Positions 49,701-60,650 of a DNA stretch of 64,000 nucleotides are shown here, in pieces. Source of the stretch: Sebastes aleutianus (Eukaryota; Chordata; Actinopteri; Perciformes; Sebastidae); assembly GCA_916700875.1 (NCBI GenBank), contig CAKAKS010000275.1, forward strand, positions 124,001-188,000. Direction: 5' to 3'. The translations under genes and the position numbers were made by a program. The notes under the pieces were generated by a model. The model saw only the letters and a list, made by a program, of their open reading frames with translations, had not been told where the DNA came from and did not search any database. Position 1 is the first letter of the stretch. Every line of letters starts with the position of its first letter.

Positions 49701-49795
49701 TCGTGGTCACTCTGGGAGCGCTTTTGTTCTTCAGGAAGTACGGCACGCCCCGACGCCTCCTCTACTGCCAGAGATCCCTCCTGGACAAGGTGTAG
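31750..49795 (+). CDS. mmp14: Matrix metalloproteinase 14 (membrane-type 1 MMP)
   Basis: Coding exons: 31750-31824, 43095-43243, 43772-43894, 44938-45245, 45327-45488, 46713-46849, 47029-47167, 47360-47510, 48964-49079 and 49476-49795. They total 1680 nt, or 559 residues (human 582), with all phases consistent. Features in order: signal peptide (1-19), prodomain with cysteine switch PRCGVPD (Cys82), and furin site RRKR (97-100). The catalytic domain follows with HELGHALGLEH (H228, E229, H232, H238) and Met-turn IMAP. Then come a Pro-rich hinge and a four-blade hemopexin domain between Cys300 and Cys489. The protein ends with a transmembrane helix (about 517-539) and a tail with LLY and Cys551, ending DKV. 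The 8-residue MT loop (PYSHIRDK) is present. It is a cell-surface collagenase and pro-MMP2 activator. Fish have mmp14a and mmp14b, and I cannot tell which this is. Intron 1 is 11.3 kb and transposon-rich. Confidence 0.97.
32280..32395. repeat. TA/CATA-rich simple repeat in mmp14 intron 1
   Basis: Alternating 'tatatacata' units. The preceding few hundred bases are A-rich and non-coding. Confidence 0.8.
34414..35569. mobile_element. 'cagtggtgga' MITE carrying three nested repeat insertions
   Basis: The outer ends 'cagtggtggaaagta' (34414) and 'tactttccactactgg' (to 35569) are inverted relatives of the 20789-21328 family. Inside lie a 'gggctgcccc...ggacagccct' element (34478-34765), a second member of that family (about 34965-35175) and a reversed fragment of the 'aaaggaacagtgtgtagg' family (about 35180-35357). 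Remaining outer sequence is the usual 'agtac'-rich filler. All are in mmp14 intron 1. Confidence 0.7.
37149..37771. mobile_element. Foldback element, 'gattagactgttatcagg' family, copy 1
   Basis: The left arm runs 'gattagactgttttcaggc...gtcgctatagatgtg...tagggccctac'. The right arm is its reverse complement, 'gtaggcccctactgaccc...gcttatagcgacc...ggcctgataac'. The central part holds 'acgtgttagaaagttttgc'. A partial left-arm copy follows at about 37859-38090, and another full copy is at 50514-51530. Confidence 0.75.
37859..38090. repeat. Partial foldback element, left arm only
   Basis: Repeats the left arm of 37149-37771 in the same orientation ('agctgattagactgttatca', 'gatcaccaaaagaag', 'cgacctcta'). 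It then ends near sequence resembling the 'gggctgcaac' MITE family (38100-38390). Confidence 0.65.
39690..39782. repeat. Dispersed fish repeat with 'gttaggggtcgccacagcgg' core
   Basis: The core 'gttaggggtcgccacagcgg' followed by 'ggatgcccttcctgacaca' is a combination I recognise from many teleost introns. It stops where the next MITE (39783) begins. The family name is not certain. Confidence 0.5.
39783..40108. mobile_element. 'AAAGGAACAGTGTGTARSATTT' MITE, copy 1
   Basis: Starts 'gggacagtgtgtaacattta' and ends 'aaatcctacacactgcacct' plus ttaa. Shared interior words are 'ggaatataatattcata' and 'gtataatcacctgaaa'. It is in mmp14 intron 1. The protein reading across it is spurious. Confidence 0.75.
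40872..40903. repeat. (GGA)n microsatellite
   Basis: About nine GGA units in mmp14 intron 1. Confidence 0.9.
41692..42232. mobile_element. 'AAAGGAACAGTGTGTARSATTT' MITE, copy 2 (complete)
   Basis: The left end 'ttaaaggaacagtgtgtaac' and the right end 'cctacacactgtgcctttaa' are inverted repeats. This is the most complete member here, 541 bases, with no transposase. Confidence 0.85.
43352..43692. mobile_element. Foldback-containing MITE in mmp14 intron 2
   Basis: 'ggataatgtacagc' and 'attgttgtgaaataaacccc' on the left face their reverse complements 'ggggtttatttcacaacaat' and 'gctgtacattatcc' on the right, forming a strong hairpin at about 43365-43480. The segment then continues through 'atagcaacggtctg' repeats and 'gattgaccaatcagaatcga' to about 43692. 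No ORF. Confidence 0.7.
44525..44889. mobile_element. 'AAAGGAACAGTGTGTARSATTT' MITE, copy 3, next to mmp14 exon 4
   Basis: Starts 'cctgtaacagtgtgtaacat' and ends 'gatcctacacactgcacctt' plus taa. Its right end is only 48 bases upstream of exon 4 (44938), so it nearly touches the polypyrimidine tract and may include the branch-point region. Confidence 0.75.
47881..48805. mobile_element. 'AAAGGAACAGTGTGTARSATTT' MITE, copy 4, with a nested insertion
   Basis: The left end 'ttaaaggaacagtgtgtagg' is intact. The matching right-half words ('ctacagtagcccagaacg', 'aaccgtggtaccgccagccg') are found at 48655-48800. The middle, about 48050-48600, is interrupted by unrelated GC-richer sequence with 'cccatagacttacattggg', probably another MITE. 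The element occupies the intron between mmp14 exons 8 and 9. Its terminal right end seems lost. Confidence 0.65.
49136..49438. mobile_element. 'agggctgcaac' family MITE, mmp14 intron 9
   Basis: Shares 'ttttcaccattttctgacat' and 'tagaccaaacaattaa' with 18098-18446 and ends 'aatcatttgcagctcta'. It stops about 38 bases before exon 10. A related fragment lies at about 42583-42820. Confidence 0.65.
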
Positions 49796-50513
49796 ACAGA
49801 GCGACGACGGGGGGGGATTGACAGACTGCCACAGAGGGACAGAAAGAGAGGGAGAGAGAACGAGGGCCGGGTGAAGATGGAAACTTGAGAGGGGGAAGAA
49901 ATGGAAGAGGAGGAGAGAGCAACTGGAGAAAAGACAGAAGAAACGGGGGATAGGAGGGGGACGATGGGTGGTTTGTATGTGCCACAAATGAGAGAAAAAA
50001 AGGCCCTAGAAACTGAAATCAGGAAAATGTGTATTTGTATGTTAACTATTTACATGTACTGCTCTGCGATCAGAGATTAACAACATACCCACAATCTCAC
50101 ATAGAGAAGGGAAATATACAAAAGACTCATCAACGACTTCCCTCCCTCCTCTCCTCTCTCACATCCCAGGTATTAAAACAAAAAACTCCCTTCCCCTCCT
50201 TTAACTGGACGACTCCAGCTGAACTGCTGTCTGATTCATTTTTAAGTTCTGTGTTTCTCTTTGGGTTTTACTCAGAAATTCATCAACTCTGTCAAAAGTT
50301 TTTGCTCTGAAATACATTTGCTGTTGTTTTTTTTTTTTTAAATTCATTCATTTCGACGGGACCTTTTTGCTCTTTAATCCACTGTTTTGGCAAAGTTTTG
50401 ATATTCGGCAATGCAGTATTTCCTGTATTTCTTTATTAGTTTTATTCTACCACTAATTAGGGCTGGGTATCGGATCTCATACTTCTTTCGTACTGCCTGA
50501 TATGTGTCTACTG

Positions 50514-51530
50514 CCAGCTGATTAGACTGTTATCGTGCTATTAAATAGGCGTTTTTGGTTGCTATAAGCACCACAGATGTGGGTCGATAGGGGCCTACTA
50601 TACCTACTAGTAGGTTTATCATCTATTCACATAGTAGAGCACTGGAAGAAGGTACAAAATAACATGACAGCGACCTCTATTGGCCGTAGTAATTACGATA
50701 GAAGCAGGAGTCAGGCGCTTAACTAAGCGGTTTTGTTGCCTAAACCTATATAAGCCTTTTTGTTTGCGTTCAAAATGTAATGTTTCATTCAGTTTTACAA
50801 CGTGTTAGAGCCAGTGCACAACCTCCGGGTCCGAGAAGTGAAGCCAATGCTGAAGTGCCTTAAACTTGCATTCTTTCTAACAGCCAGCAGGGGGCGACTC
50901 CTCTGGTTGCATAAAGAAGTCAGATTGTATAGAAGTCTACGAGAAAATGAGCCTACTTCTCACTTGGTTTATTACCTCAGTAAACATTGTAAACATGAGT
51001 TTATGGTCTCAATCCTAGTTTCAAGTCTTCTTAAAAACAGCATGATGTTCATTTAGTAAATTATGGTCCCATTTAGAGTCAAATAGACCATAAGGCAGGG
51101 TATGCTTTAGGGCGTGGCCTTGGCGGCGTTGTCCGGTCTGGGTGTTGTCCGTGTTTTCGTCTTACAACTTAACTTTCACTTTCACTGTGTGATCTTCAGT
51201 TCCTGAAAGTTAATTATAACATTTTGGTCCCCTAAAAATGTCTTATTCAGCATTCAGTTGTACTTAGCTCCACCCTCTTGTGTCACTTCTGGTTGCAAAT
51301 AACCAAGATGGCGACGGCCAAAATGACGAACTCGAAGATTCAAAATAGCAGTCCACAAACAATGGATGACGTCACGGTGACTACGTCTACTTCTTATATA
51401 CAGTCTATGGTTAGAAATTGTTGCTTTTAAGTTTCACTTCTACTTTTACAACGTAGTAGGTGTAGTAGGCCCCTACTGACCCACATCTATGGTGCTTATA
51501 GTGACATATAGTTATAACGCCTAACAGTCG
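50514..51530. mobile_element. Foldback element copy with a MITE nested inside
   Basis: The left arm (50514-50800) matches 37149-37400. The right arm (51420-51530) carries the inverted 'gtaggcccctactgaccc' block. The centre is split by the insertion at 50810-51410. Confidence 0.75.
50810..51410. mobile_element. MITE inserted in a foldback element, TTAGA target duplication
   Basis: TTAGA is present on both sides (50805-50809 and 51411-51415). The uninterrupted copy at 37640 reads 'acgtgttagaaagtt' with a single TTAGA. The right end 'ttatatacagtctatgg' matches the ends of 12747-14084. The left end does not, so it may be a variant or partial element. Confidence 0.7.
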
Positions 51531-53109
51531 AACCGGCACATAGAATTAAAAACTGTCAAGTTGGCATTGAATGTCTGGTCAGCTTCATAACATATTCTTT
51601 CATCAAATAGTTCCAGATTTAATACAAAATTTTGCCAATTTTATTGAGAACTTCTTGTTAATGGAAAAAAAATGCTCATATTTCTCAAAGTGTTTTTGAT
51701 TTCGGTACTTAGGTATCGATACCTAGCCCTACTACTAAGAGGATTATCTCCCATCTGGTAAACATTAAACATGACCATGTTCAGTTTTAGTTCTGATCAC
51801 CTGCCTCGTGTTTCATGGAGCTGAGTATAATAGCACGTCCCTTATGCACAGTGTTAGTATTGATTGATGCAGACTTTTGAACATGCACAGATAGGATTTA
51901 TGATTAACCGGGGAGTCAGACTTAACGTGATGACAAGATCTGCAAGAACAAAGATGGTACAAAAACTAGGAGTTTTAACTGCAACTTGATTCACAAGTAA
52001 AACTCTTCTTTCAGTGCAAGCAGTCAGACGGGAAAAACATTTTCTTAAAAAAACGTGACGTTTTAACTCACGAATGACAGTTTTCAAACATTCCAGTACA
52101 TTTTGTTGTTGAATAGGAGCAGAGCTGCTTGTCCAAAATGTGTCAGTAAGCGGTACAGTTTCCAACAATATGGTGCAATTTTTTAATTATTATCGTTGTT
52201 ATGGGAAATTGTTGTTATTATAAGTATGGTTATTGTTATTATTGTTCTCCTGGTAAAGTTATAGTGATTTTTTTTTTGTTGTTTTTGTACATTGTCATAT
52301 GGAGTCCTGCTGGACAGCGGCGTAACGTGACAATGATGGAGATGAATCCCAGTTTACACTCAGCATGTGATGAATCAGATCAGATCAGGGGGGTAAATGT
52401 GAGTTCAGGGAGTTTCTTTTTATACTGAAACACCCGAAATTACAGAGATGTTGGCACAGAATAACAAGCGATGCTATTTATGAACTTTGATGGTGCTCGA
52501 TGATTTTTTTTTTTTTTTTTTTTTACTCAAATCAAAATTGAAGGTGAATTAATTTAGTTAATAACAATGATAATGGTAATGATATTTATAATGATGATCA
52601 TATCAATAAAATGGAATGAGATTTTTTTTTTTCCTGCCTGTTTTCACTTTTGTATTTCATTAGATAAAGTGAAATTAAACTATTTTCTACAATCTTGTAA
52701 TACATTTCTCCCATGCTTTCAGATTCTCTTCACTAGTGGTTGAACACACACACACTTTAACACCTGTAGACAGAAAAGCACAATATTAAATGCAACCTTA
52801 GGCCAAACACATTTTTATATCAAATTTGACTCCCAAAAATTAAAAAGAGAAATTGTAGATATTAAATATTTACCAGATTATAGAGGTAAATGTCACTGTC
52901 ACGGAATGAGTTTTGAAGTGGGGGGACTTCTAGTTTTAGATGACGTTATACAATTTTTTGAGACTGTGGTGGGCGGACCTTGGACCCGCTAGGGGGGTAC
53001 ATTTTAAAGTTAAATGCATCAATCTGGTGCACTTTGAGACCAAGATTAAGAGGCTAGGTCTATAAAGAACTTTGTGCTCTAGTAAATGATCTAATCATAA
53101 ACACATTAG

Positions 53110-53470
53110 TTTCTATATGAATGGTGATGATGCGGCAAAAAGTCCTAACCACAAAGCATGGTAAACGAGACAGGGGTCCGTGTTTCCAGATGGGTGGGTT
53201 GCCGACATCCCCGCAGACCCCTGATGCACCGAGGACAGTGCGCCCTGGTAGCCCCGTTACTACCCGCAGGGAGAGAGGGAGCATTGTGCAACGAGCAGTG
53301 CACGGCCCCGGGAGGCGGCAAGGCCCGGTTAGGGAACTCACAGTTGGAGGCGTGAGCCACCCTTCACCCCAGGCCTTTCCGAGCTGACCTATTTGTTTAT
53401 TTGTTAGTTTGGATCCCAGTTAGTTGCTACCGGGGTCATAACTATTCTTCCTGGGTTCCGCACATAAAAA
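53110..53470. other. GC-rich patch of unknown identity
   Basis: About 280 bases with many CG dinucleotides and 'gccccgttactacccgcagg', 'gcacggccccgggaggcgg' and 'gcctttccgagctgacc' lie in A/T-rich surroundings. They are followed by 'ggatcccagttagttgctac' and 'ttcttcctgggttcc', which look like a retroelement 3' end. It does not match tRNA or 5S rRNA patterns I know. The short open frames on both strands look compositional. Confidence 0.4.
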
Positions 53471-56400
53471 CGCAACACAAACATATAACATACATGAACA
53501 CTCAACAACACAACACTCATATGTCTCACCAAAACCCTGATTCCCCTAACACCCACCCAGCACCCCTAGATCCCCAAATACCCACTGAGAACCGTCTCAA
53601 CTTCATAGGAAAATCATACCAACAACAACAGTGATGATAGGCTAGACCTAGCGCTGGTGCACCGGAGGAAATGCGATGTGATGGCCAGCCATTGGCAGAC
53701 TGCGAGGACCCCACCCGTGTAAAAATATTTTCGTCTCAGTATGAAACTGTGGCGGTCCTACCTAGACTGTGGTGGGCTGGATATCAGAACGCTTTGATTT
53801 CATTTGAATTAGGCTACACAACGGTTGATTATGTTGGACGACAGGTAGACATTATCGCCAACGTTCTATGACCTTAATACCTGGCTTAGACGTTACCATT
53901 GAATTACCATAACACCTGAAAGTGGTGTGCTAATACTCCGGTGCCTGTGGGTGGGACGCGCTCACACGCACAAACATGCACTAAAAGCATGCGCGGCCAG
54001 CCCAGCGATGTCAACAAAGCACGGAGAAGCTCTGATTACAACACACACAGAGGGAGAGCAACTTCATTCTCTGCTCAGGTAGACATTACTCCTCTATAAC
54101 TTTATAAAGATAGCAAATAATTGTTTGCTGCTAAACTAATGCTCTGAATATCGTATAGAGCAACTTCAATTAAATATTTTTTGTGATGTAATTAACAAAA
54201 AACATGGATGCAACTTAAGATTTGGAGATAAAAGTGTTTTGATTTTAGCAGGGTCACATAATTACTGTATTTCCTGTATTCTGCTCGGGTGGCTTTAATC
54301 GAGTCCATTTCCCAACTCCATGCTACATGCTTAAACTATTAAGTATATACTATGTTGTAATCTTCATAATGTACTTTTATTTTGTCATTTAGTATCCAGA
54401 AACTAACACAATGTTGTGATTAGAATGAAATTTGCAAGCATATCACTACCATTTCTTACTAAAATGTTTCAAAAGTGTTTGGAGGACAGTTTGTTTGGGA
54501 TGATTACATCATTCCAGTTCATTCAGTTTCAGTTTGAGCTGCTGCCAGATTAACATCTGTTATTTTTGACATTTTTTCAGTTGGGAGTCCTTCTCTTTTT
54601 CCATTATGTACTCTCGCTCTGTGGGAGAATAATGCCAATCAGTGACAGAACTGATTGTTGTTGTCATCTAATTTGTAATCATTCAAACTAAATGTATAAA
54701 TGTAAAAGATCGATCATTTAATGTCAACACTCTGGCCATTAACTGCACTGTGCACAATTACTCAGTAATTATAAGCAGTGCAGTGTTGGAAACAACGTCA
54801 AGTGATGTGCAACATTGTGAGCTGCTGGAGGGCCACAGATGAAGCAGTCTGGATACAGTTACACCACCGCTGGTTGTTTCGGACGTGGAGCCAGCGGTCA
54901 TGTGTCGAGGAACGAGTCGGAAAAAGTGATGGAACGGTCACATTTTTCAGAGAGGTGCGATCCAGCTGAGCATCTGGTATTCTTGAAACATCTGAACCTC
55001 TCGGCCAAGCCCAGCTGCATGTGTGTGTGTATGTTTGTGTGTTTATAATAAAAAATACGTTTACGCCCCGGCTCTCTCCTCTGAAAATTAATTATAAAAA
55101 CATGTGGAGAGAAATTGGGTGAAAGAAAAAGAGAGAAAAGGAAGAGAGAAGGGCAGTAAAACAGAAATTATTTCATAGGGATTGGGATACTTATCCCTCT
55201 GCACATTTCACTCCAAAAAATCCTCCCTCCATCTCCTCCCTCACTCTTACTGCAAAATTGTTCTTTTTATGAGGCTTCAGTTTCAAACCACTCCTCCTCT
55301 CACCACAAGTATCTCTGGTCTGTTTTTGCTCTTTCTGTCCTCCCCCCCCTTCAGCCTCTTTTTCCTCGTGCTCTCCGTTTTAACTCTTCACATACTGTCG
55401 GTGTGGCGGTAAACAACAGCAACCACAAGATGCACGGCAAACAACCGCCAACATAAAAAGAACATTGCTGAGAATCTGGTCGGCATGCAATTGCGGTTTA
55501 GTCTTTCAAAAAACCCTGTTTTCATGTAAATGACATTTTCCACAATACATGACCTTTGCCTTTTTCTACTTTTAACTGTTTCCTGTCTGCAAGGTGCTTT
55601 GTGTTACATTACTGTATAAAAAGTGTCTTATGAATACAGATTTAATCTTGTTTTTTGATTTAACCAGTGGAGGTTAAAGTGCCCTTGAGCAAGCGTTCAA
55701 TAGTGATGTCACAGTGTACTGACACACCCTGAAGTACAAGTTTACATCACTGCAGCAAGGAGAGAAGTTAAACTGCTGGAGGGCAGCAAAAACAAGATTC
55801 TAGCTGGTTTGAAGTTGCTCTTTAAAGGGCGTTCTTATCCATTACTTTCAAATGGAAACATCCACTCAGCCGTTGCAAAAAGCAGCGACGTAGGTTACCA
55901 AAGTAAGCTAATCAATAAGGTTATGAATAATGTGAACGCTAGCACTAGCTGAGTCAAGCAGGGTATGGATACTCCTGCGTTCTGCAAGGTAAAATGACTG
56001 TTTTTGTGAATGTAGTCTGGTGGCGTCCACAGCAGTACAGGGTTAGACTTTGTGCATATACTGTACACTAACCTGACTGATCCCACCTTTTCTATTTTTT
56101 TTCTACTCACATCTGTTCATCCACTTTGCCTCCTTCCACTGGCCAAACTGTCTCTTTCTCTGTCTCGGTCACCTGGTGTTTCCATTTGTCTCAGTGGATG
56201 TCTCTCATGCACTATAACTGTTTTGACCAATCCATCTTTCTGGAGAAACTTCCACTGCTCCACTGGACGTAGATGCTGCTGAAATACAGTATAATACAGT
56301 ATAGTATTATTACCCAAGAGAGAGGATAAACACCAGCTAAAGGGTATTTAAAACCAAAGATTTGTTCTTACTGATGGTTTAACACATCTAAAGATGTATC

Positions 56401-57932
56401 AAATGACTTATTACGCATTAATAAAGTACTTAGCTATAACATATAAAGCCTTTGCAAAGGGTGCTGAGTTTATTCACAAAGAGGATGAAAGGAAATATTG
56501 AAAGACTGCAGTAACAGGGTGTGTCCTTCAATCCCTGCATGGGTTCAATTTCTGCAAGTGTCTTTGAGCAAAACACTGAATCAGTTTCAGAGCTGCTTCT
56601 GTGTAGCCGACCCTGACCTCTGACCTCCAAAAAAAAGAGCATTTTGTCTATTTCCTAACAAGTTCATAGGAAGGTTCCTGGAAAGAACTGTTCTGAGAAA
56701 GTTATTTGAGTCATTGGCAGTTGAAGATTTAGATTTAGGGCTACTAAAATCATTTATTATTATACTGTAACTTTACTCTCCATCTTTGCTGTGTTTGTAC
56801 GCTGCTGCTGCTGCACACTGATTAAAACCCTCTCTAGGTCAGTGGCTCCCATCCTTTTAGCTTGTGACGCCTTAAAATGAAGCAATGTCTACTTGGTTAT
56901 GAGTTATGAACAAGCCGAACAAAAAGTAAAAGTGAGTCATTTCTTAGGCCTGAAGACAAAGAGGCGATATTATCCAGTAATTCACAAGAAAAAAAAAAAA
57001 GCAAAGATTAGAGGAATTCCAGAGAAACATAAATTTAATTTGTGTGCAATAGACGTTTCAGTTTCTTTCTAGGAAATTATTAGGAAACTACGGGTCCTGT
57101 AAAGTATAATGCTGCCAGAAACCTTCCTCTGTGCCTCTTCTCTTTTGCCCCACAGCCCTGTTAAAGATTTTTACTTTTAAATTATGTTTGTGACGGCATC
57201 TTTGTAGGCGGACACACATCGCGGAGCAGTCAGAGAAGATATACAACCATGTTTAATGTTGTAAAAGATGTTGTTGATCAGGAAGGGGGAGGGGAAATGA
57301 ATGCGCAGTAATCTGGATGTCTGTGTGGAGGTGCTACCACGTTTATCTGCCAAGCATCTGCTCTCCGTCTTGTCTTGTAGGTCACGGACATGAACGCAGA
57401 TGAGACCTTTGGCAGCCATGTGGACTTCTATTCCTCTTTCTCCCCCTTTCTCTCTCTCTCTCTCTCCGTCAGCCATTTTAATGCTGAACTCGTACAGTCT
57501 GGCGGGGCGGTGCAGGAACAACCATCGAGCTCAGCACTCCTTCTCCATGCCAGGCAGGAAGTGGCCAGGACAGCTGCTTGCAATTCAACCTGAGACTTTG
57601 TTTGGGTGACCTACATTATGGCACCATTTTCGTTCTACTGTAACTTTCGCTTTTTCTCTTCATTTTCTCATTTTGCCTGACTTCCAGTGCTGGAAAAGTA
57701 ACTAAGTACATTTACTCAAGTACTGTACTTAAGCACAGTTTTGAGGTTCTTGTACTTTACTTGAGTACTTGCATGTTATGCTACTTTATATATTTCTACT
57801 CCACTACATTTCAGAGGTTGTCTGGTTATCAGACAGCTATAGATACTGCCTACATTTCAAATTAATCTTAAAAAAAAAAAAAGATTGGCATAGATTAAGC
57901 CAGTTATTCCCAAACTTTTTAGTTTAAGACCC

Positions 57933-58506
57933 CCCTAAATTGTCCTCTAAGGTGCCCTTAAATGGAGAAAACCTGACAAATTGACCTCTAGGGTGCCTTC
58001 CAGTGGCGAAAACATGATTAAGTGCCCTCTAGGGGGCCCTTAAATGGAGAAAACATGATAAAGTGTCCTTTTAGGTGCTCTTCCAGCAGAGAAGACATGA
58101 TAAAGTGGCCTCTAGGTTGCCCTTAAATGGAGAAAACACGATAAATTGTCCTCTAAGGTGCCCTTCCAGTGGAGAAAACTTGGTAAAGTGGCCTCTAGGC
58201 TGCCCTTAAATGTAGAAAACATGATAAAGAGGCCTCTAGGTTGCCCTTAAATGGAGAAAACATGATAAATTGTCCTCTATAGTGCCCCTCCAGTGGAGAA
58301 AACAGGGTAAAGTGCCCTCTAGTGCTGCCTTCCAGTGGAGAAAACATGACAATGTGCCCTCTAGGGTGCCCTTAAATGGAGAAAACATGACAAATTGTCC
58401 TCCATAGTGCCCTTCCAGTGGAGAAAACATGACAAATTGTCCTCTATAGTGCCCTTCCAGTGGAGAAAACATGATAAAGTGCCCTCTAGGGTGCCTTCGA
58501 GTGGAG
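57933..58506. repeat. 42-bp minisatellite with alternating unit types
   Basis: About 13-14 units based on 'tggagaaaacatgataaagt' plus 'gccctctagggtgccctt'. Units end in either 'aaa' ('cccttaaa') or 'ccag' ('cccttccag'), and these two types tend to alternate. This suggests an 84-base higher-order unit. Because 42 is a multiple of three, spurious repeated protein readings appear on both strands. Confidence 0.9.
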
Positions 58507-60528
58507 ATCTATCATTTATTTATCATCTACAGAACAAACTCCCACTTGAGCAGAAGCATTTTAACAAACTGACGTGAAACAAGAGTGAAAATAATCAGTC
58601 CTGATGCTAAAAAATACTAATCCAGATGCCTAAAAATCAGACAAATATCCCACATACCAGGGAAGCTACGTGGTTTACTGTCTGACTAGCAACAAACAAA
58701 GATAATTGCAGCGTGCAGTGTGTCAGTTTAAAACGTTCAGGCTGTGTAGTTTTGTCAAACATGCTACCCAGGGTGCCCCAGGAACACCCAGGTCAGGAAG
58801 CGGTCTTTGGGAACAATAGTTGCTGAATCAGACCCTCACAAACCCTCCTGACTCTGCAGCAGGTCGATGCTCATCCTCCTGCACCCCCTTCCCAGCCACA
58901 TCTGCCAGGAAACCCTCCCTGTTTCTGGTCTGCGGCTGAAACTACAGATGCCCGTCAGCTAATCTCCAAAAGCAGCCACATCTGTCTCATCCTTCGCCCT
59001 CCATCCGAGCAGACTGACCTCACCTAGCGCCCCCCGAAGCACCCACCAGCGCTGACTTCTGCACAATAAGCAACATCTGGTTCTCATTTCCCCCCCAAAA
59101 ACCAAAACAACACGAGGAGGAGAGGAAGGGGAGGATGGGAGGAGTCGGGAGGAGGAGAGGTTGTTGAGGAGAAACACATTCACAGAAAAGCAGGATGTGA
59201 AAAAACGGTGCGTCAAGAGAAAGAATGAGGAGTCCCATTTCTCACTGTTGGTGCAGTTGGAGGTCTTTGATGGTGCAGGTGTGAGGATTGTGCTTGTGAA
59301 TGAGAAATGTCGTCTCGTTAACCACTTTTGACATTTCTTACAACACTTTAACGCCCTCTGTGGCCTGTTCAATGTCCTCCCACACAACAAACAGTCAGCT
59401 CCTTTGGTCAACTTTATGAAAAAGTTAAGACAAGGAGAGGAGGGGGGGAAAGAAAACTCCCATCTCCACAGAAAAGAATCTGCAACTCAGCGGCTAGCAG
59501 CCCTAATTACAGTGGGGCTTTGCTGAAGTCTGCAACAAGACAAAGAGAGAGAGGGGAGGAAAAGAGGCAGATGGAGGGAGAGAAGGACGTGAGGAGGAAG
59601 GGAGCAGAAAGCAAGAGTGAAGGTTACCTCATTTTGTAAAGAGTCTGTTTATAAGTCAAAGTCACACTAAGTTAGTGCTGACTTTGCAAAGGCACAGCTG
59701 GCTCGGCATCTCTGCAAAATGTCGCTTTACACCATAAATGCATACGACAAATAGTTTTTTTTAAGAGAGGCACAAACTCCCTGCAGAAGCCACTTAGAAG
59801 AACTAGAATTAGATGTCATTTCTTCACAGCCGATTTATGTTTTCCTGCTTTTAAAATCAAAACACAAGTGTTTCTGCAGCTTGATTAAGACTTTGTCGAG
59901 CTTTCAAATTTGAGCTGATACCATAAAAATATCACTTTCTGTGGGATGCTAAACTTTCTGCCAACTCGGCTGCAGCCAGATAATCATCTTTCCAGACACC
60001 AGGCTGCAGAACGACACATTCAAAATTCAGACTTTTCTCCTCTTTGTTGGTAGAGATGTCAGAAGAAACACCCCGTTCTGTCCACAAGCATCACATTAGT
60101 TTTTATCTTGGAACAGATTCGTCTTCCCCACTTGCTACTAAAATTGTGTAAATTATTCTGGCGTCACCTATTTCCTTTTTATTGCCTCTCCACTTAAACT
60201 TAACTAAGCTGCTCCACCGGGTGGTCTTGCGCGAACATTCGTCATGTATTTCGAGTAATAACATTGAGTAACTACAGCATGCCAAGGTGTGAACTCTGTC
60301 TCTCTTTAAACACACACACACTCATACACAGCGAGGTCCTGAATCAGAGCTACTTTATGATCGCCAGCTCCTCCCTTCCTCCGCAGGCCCAACAAAACTC
60401 CTCTCTGAGCCCGACACTAGACAAAATGGCGTTTGAGCCTTCACACTGCCTCGCTAAAGGAGAAATGCTGCATTCTAGTGGAAGCTGAGAGACATTAAAT
60501 CAGAATTATATCTATATAAATCAAAGCA

Positions 60529-60534
60529 TTTATT
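60529..60534 (-). promoter_or_regulatory. mrpl52: Polyadenylation signal of mrpl52
   Basis: AATAAA on the minus strand, 117 bases past the TAG at 60651-60653. It is the first canonical signal and gives a short 3' UTR, as expected for this housekeeping gene. Confidence 0.7.
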
Positions 60535-60650
60535 GCAGAAATCCATGAATAGTGAAAAACAAACTATTAAATCAGGAGAAAACCCAAAAGTCCTCTTAAA
60601 TATATTCAACAGTTCAGAATGAGGAACCTGATTACGATGATAACGTGTTT

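Larger units (their letters stand above)
49796..52700 (+). other. mmp14: mmp14 3' UTR and downstream flank
   Basis: The stop TAG is at 49793-49795. The first 180 bases are purine-rich (GA and GGA runs). The first well-placed AATAAA I see is at 52605-52610. If it is used, the 3' UTR would be about 2.8 kb and would include the nested foldback elements at 50514-51530. A shorter 3' UTR with a variant signal is equally possible. Poly-T runs occur near 50325 and 52507-52524. Confidence 0.4.
52701..60528. other. mmp14-mrpl52 intergenic region, no gene seen
   Basis: I see no spliced coding sequence across these 7.8 kb on either strand. The region 53110-53400 is unusually GC-rich. The stretch 53930-54140 ('catgcgcggccagcccagcg') resembles a dispersed repeat. 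From 55900 to 56050 there are words from the 22419-23249 family. A fragment of the 'agtac' MITE lies at 57688-57830, followed by the minisatellite. The segment 58860-59640 is purine- and pyrimidine-tract rich. Other parts show nothing specific. Confidence 0.55.

Noticed and set aside
53121..53387. Overlapping short frames in the GC-rich patch
   Set aside because: Several frames on both strands are open at once, as expected from GC-rich composition. None shows a domain or exon structure.
58236..58577. Repetitive open frames on both strands
   Set aside because: They follow from the 42-base period of the minisatellite, which keeps any frame open. No start context or splice sites support a protein.
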